Of a stretch of DNA of 64,000 bases, positions 63,757 to 64,000 are shown piece by piece; the first letter of the stretch is position 1; each line of letters opens with the position of its first letter. The stretch is taken from NCBI RefSeq assembly GCF_024171405.1, contig NZ_JALJZT010000002.1:62001-126000 (forward strand). The letters run 5' to 3'. This stretch comes from Qipengyuania citrea. GTDB lineage: Bacteria > Pseudomonadota > Alphaproteobacteria > Sphingomonadales > Sphingomonadaceae. A model generated the notes under the pieces. It saw only the letters and a list, made by a program, of their open reading frames with translations, did no database searches and had not been told where the DNA came from. A program made the position numbers and the translations under genes.

Positions 63757-64000
63757 TCGGCTGCCTCCAGCAGTTCGACCCGCTGCGGACCGCGGATCAG
63801 CCCCCCGGGTGCCGCGCCGGTCCATTCGCCTTCGCGGAAAGTCACCTTGCCGTTCTTGATCGTGGCGACATAGCCTTCGGCCTTCTGCAGCAGGCGCTTG
63901 CCGCCGGCGGGCAGGTCGAAGGCGAGCCATGGCTTGCCCAGCCTGAGCCGGTCCATGTCGATGATGTTGATGTCCGCGAGATAGCCCGGCGCGAGCACGC
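63753..64000 (-). CDS. Amidohydrolase family protein, C-terminus only (cut by window edge)
   Basis: The last ~82 codons of a minus-strand gene that continues past base 64000. The fragment begins LAPGYLADINIIDMDRLRLG and ends with KNGKVTFREGEWTGAAPGGL, the pattern of the metal-dependent amidohydrolase (D-aminoacylase-like) C-terminal barrel. The true start lies outside. It overlaps the MDR gene by 4 nt, so the two probably form one operon. Confidence 0.75.
   Translation of the reverse strand, partial: VLAPGYLADINIIDMDRLRLGKPWLAFDLPAGGKRLLQKAEGYVATIKNGKVTFREGEWTGAAPGGLIRGPQRVELLEAAE

Overview
The window is a gene-dense, high-GC stretch of an alphaproteobacterial chromosome, most likely from the Sphingomonadales and resembling Erythrobacter/Altererythrobacter. 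This rests on protein resemblance and gene order: paired ATP synthase b' and b subunits in an atpI-B-E-F'-F block, a FYDLN-acid (TIGR02300) protein, a trpF-trpB-trpA-accD-folC cluster, alanine/glutamate-rich tails on ribosomal protein S16, and many secreted DUF-type proteins. No phage, insertion sequence, integrase, CRISPR array or rRNA operon was seen. One tRNA (Ala, anticodon GGC) is present. Both edges cut genes: a DEAD-box helicase on the left and an amidohydrolase on the right.

Layout. 1-8.9 kb: helicase C-terminus, UvrD/PcrA helicase, two paralogous secreted WP-motif proteins of unknown function, rsmD with an rRNA pseudouridine synthase, a Rieske oxygenase and an AmpG-like permease. 9-16.8 kb, minus strand: purB, then a compact biosynthetic run lapA-like, pyrF, trpF, trpB, a small membrane ORF, trpA, accD, folC. 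17-24.4 kb: a secreted transglutaminase/TPR protein, radC, and a YdbH-YnbE-YdbL operon predicted to bridge the periplasm for lipid transport. 24.5-27.1 kb: the Fo half of ATP synthase. 27.2-33.4 kb, minus strand: a quinone oxidoreductase, gloB, rpsA, cmk, a small membrane protein and aroA. 33.6-39.3 kb: FYDLN protein, tRNA-Ala, then ffh-rpsP-rimM, an inserted thioredoxin-reductase-like gene and small membrane gene, then trmD-rplS. 39.6-50.9 kb: secreted S9 peptidase, asd with a coupled lipoprotein, an HCCA isomerase/hydrolase/membrane protein trio, a secreted M2 (ACE-like) peptidase, a YncE-like propeller lipoprotein, a RimB-type protease and RimK, then an HWE histidine kinase. 50.9-64 kb: SDR, AMP nucleosidase, rpsF-rpsR-rplI, DUF808 protein, GST, a divergent pair (Mur ligase paralog and LD-carboxypeptidase), fabD-fabG, dnaN, a DUF2855 protein, a zinc-free MDR reductase and the cut amidohydrolase.

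Working together. Most of the window is housekeeping: translation, tryptophan/pyrimidine/folate/fatty-acid biosynthesis and energy. Many genes overlap by 4 nt (ATGA or GTGA type), which suggests extensive translational coupling. The less ordinary parts are the WP-motif secreted pair, the periplasm-bridging operon, RimB-RimK beside an S6 that lacks the canonical C-terminal glutamates, a Mur ligase paralog with an altered P-loop beside an LD-carboxypeptidase, a possible ribosome-binding-site-masking hairpin ahead of the Fo operon, and a dispersed 27-nt palindromic intergenic repeat. No clearly new defence or mobile system was found. All functional calls are by reading the sequence; none was checked by a database search.
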